Below are positions 14,023 through 14,720 of a DNA stretch of 14,720 bases, one piece after another (the stretch's first letter is position 1; the number at the start of each line of letters is the position of its first letter). Made by a program: the position numbers and the translations under genes. The notes under the pieces were generated by a model that saw only the letters and a program-made list of their open reading frames with translations, ran no database searches and was not told the DNA's origin. Source of the stretch: SIG469 sp964541215 (GTDB lineage: Bacteria > Bacillota > Clostridia > Oscillospirales > Oscillospiraceae); assembly GCA_964541215.1 (NCBI GenBank), contig CAZIPP010000032.1:1-14720 (forward strand), read 5' to 3'.

Positions 14023-14577
14023 TTAAACCGCACACAATGCTCCATATTTCTCTGCGATGATTCTGGAATTATTCCCCAAATCATCGCTCCCGTCCAATCG
14101 GAGAACCGGACACTGCAATGAATCTGCCCATTTTTTGTGCAAATCCATGCTTGTGGAGCCACCACCGAAATCATAACTGGCAGCATCGTCGAGGAAGCGT
14201 TGGTGCGACTCGTACATATCGCCGCCACTAAGCACTCTGCTTCCAAACTCTTTGTATTCCCGTTGATGGACTCTGGCGACACGTATATCTGCAGGTGCCG
14301 TCAAGTGAACAGCCAGAATAAAAAACGGATCAAAGTATTCATGAAAACTATCCATAGAACCGGCCATAACGAAGCGGTCTGTCAGAGCAATTGAGTCCAT
14401 TAGTCCGTTGATTTTTTCTGAACGAGAGTACATAACCGAAAAGGGGATTTCCGTGTCATTCCGCCAAAGATAGTCGTCAATATCCACGAACAAAATTCCC
14501 AGTTGCTCTGCAACCATACGACCTAGTGTCGTTTTCCCGGAACCTGCTGGTCCAAAAATAATGATTCCCTGTTTCAA
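14023..14577 (-). CDS. Small P-loop kinase-like ATPase, function unknown
   Basis: A 184-residue soluble protein of the shikimate/adenylate-kinase-like P-loop group. Walker A is GPAGSGKT (9-16), followed by VDIDDYLW (31-38), where such kinases bind their substrate. An Arg-rich lid-like stretch, RVARVHQREYKEFGSRV, lies further on. Overall similarity points to a small-molecule kinase, but I cannot name the substrate. The start is TTG, with GGAGG 7 bases upstream. It is monocistronic as far as visible, looks more AT-rich than the polymer genes, has no clear terminator and sits beside repeat-rich DNA, so it may be accessory. Confidence 0.75.
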   Translation of the reverse strand: MKQGIIIFGPAGSGKTTLGRMVAEQLGILFVDIDDYLWRNDTEIPFSVMYSRSEKINGLMDSIALTDRFVMAGSMDSFHEYFDPFFILAVHLTAPADIRVARVHQREYKEFGSRVLSGGDMYESHQRFLDDAASYDFGGGSTSMDLHKKWADSLQCPVLRLDGSDDLGNNSRIIAEKYGALCAV

Positions 14578-14612
14578 TTTTATTCCTCCGTTTTAAAGAA
14601 TAAAAACAAAAT

Positions 14613-14657
14613 ACCAATTGTGATACTCATTGTATCATACATTGTATCATAATTGGT
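14613..14657. repeat. Tandem 12-bp repeat nested in a 14-bp inverted repeat
   Basis: CATTGTATCATA is repeated exactly in tandem at 14628-14639 and 14640-14651. The outer arms 14613-14626 and 14644-14657 are inverted repeats with one mismatch. The cluster lies 36-80 bases before the TTG start of the kinase-like gene, a place suited to an operator or to a recombination site. Structure seen; role unknown. Confidence 0.6.
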
Positions 14658-14689
14658 GCTTGGTTTTGGTTGGGGACTCGTGAACCCTC

Positions 14690-14708
14690 GGGTCAGCAGA
14701 GCTGACCC
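14690..14708. repeat. Perfect 8-bp hairpin near the window end
   Basis: GGGTCAGC (14690-14697) and GCTGACCC (14701-14708) pair perfectly around AGA. No T run follows before the window ends, so it is not a standard terminator on the plus strand. Nothing else is recognised at 14658-14720. Confidence 0.6.
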
Positions 14709-14720
14709 ATGAAATTGCCA

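Noticed and set aside
13926..14282. A 118-codon minus-strand open frame overlapping the kinase-like gene
   Set aside because: It overlaps the P-loop gene in another frame on the same strand, has no motif and no convincing ribosome site.
14658..14720. A tRNA gene on the minus strand, suggested by GGGTTCACGAGTCCC
   Set aside because: The putative T-arm does not form a proper 5-bp stem with a 7-base loop, and no cloverleaf or acceptor stem can be built around it.

Overview
The window looks like a chromosomal cell-surface locus of a low-to-mid-GC Gram-positive Firmicute, most likely a gut Clostridia/Oscillospiraceae (Ruminococcus-like) organism. This is inferred from teichoic-acid-type genes (TagD, TagF-like, TagG/TagH, LicD), strong AGGAGG-type ribosome sites, intrinsic terminators and Clostridia-like intergenic hairpin arrays. 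The genus is a guess.

Layout. (1) 1-212: a bidirectional terminator and a 'fishbone' array of small hairpins separated by ATGATG/CATCAT spacers, downstream of queH (minus strand, 213-758), a queuosine-pathway gene. (2) 759-7501, plus strand: a Dlt-like acyl-transfer module in three apparent transcription units. They are MBOAT acyltransferase + SGNH/DltD-like protein (900-3779, terminator at 3786); acyl carrier protein + AMP-forming ligase 1 (3915-5674, with a terminator-like hairpin after it); and AMP-forming ligase 2 (6044-7501, own upstream region). The two ligases are tandem paralogs, about 71% identical by hand count. Between them lies a 204-bp block of nested hairpins, flanked by two exact copies of a 25-bp terminator stem. 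(3) 7565-13750, minus strand, convergent on (2) across a shared terminator (7516-7556): a tightly packed seven-gene operon, read GT2, GT4, LicD, TagD, TagF-like, TagG, TagH. It should build and export a glycerol-phosphate-type surface polymer. (4) 14023-14577, minus strand: a lone small P-loop kinase-like gene. Upstream of it is a nested tandem/inverted repeat, and a further perfect hairpin lies near the window end.

How the genes may work together (inference). TagD makes CDP-glycerol. The TagF-like and LicD transferases and the two glycosyltransferases build the polymer, and TagGH exports it. Facing it, one or both AMP ligases charge the carrier protein with a carboxylic or amino acid. The MBOAT protein and the SGNH protein then move that acyl group across the membrane onto an exported polymer. 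The gene order, the split transcription, the AlgI-sized MBOAT, the absence of a recognisable DltX and the two ligases for one carrier set it apart from a textbook dltXABCD operon. I regard this module as the most interesting part of the window.
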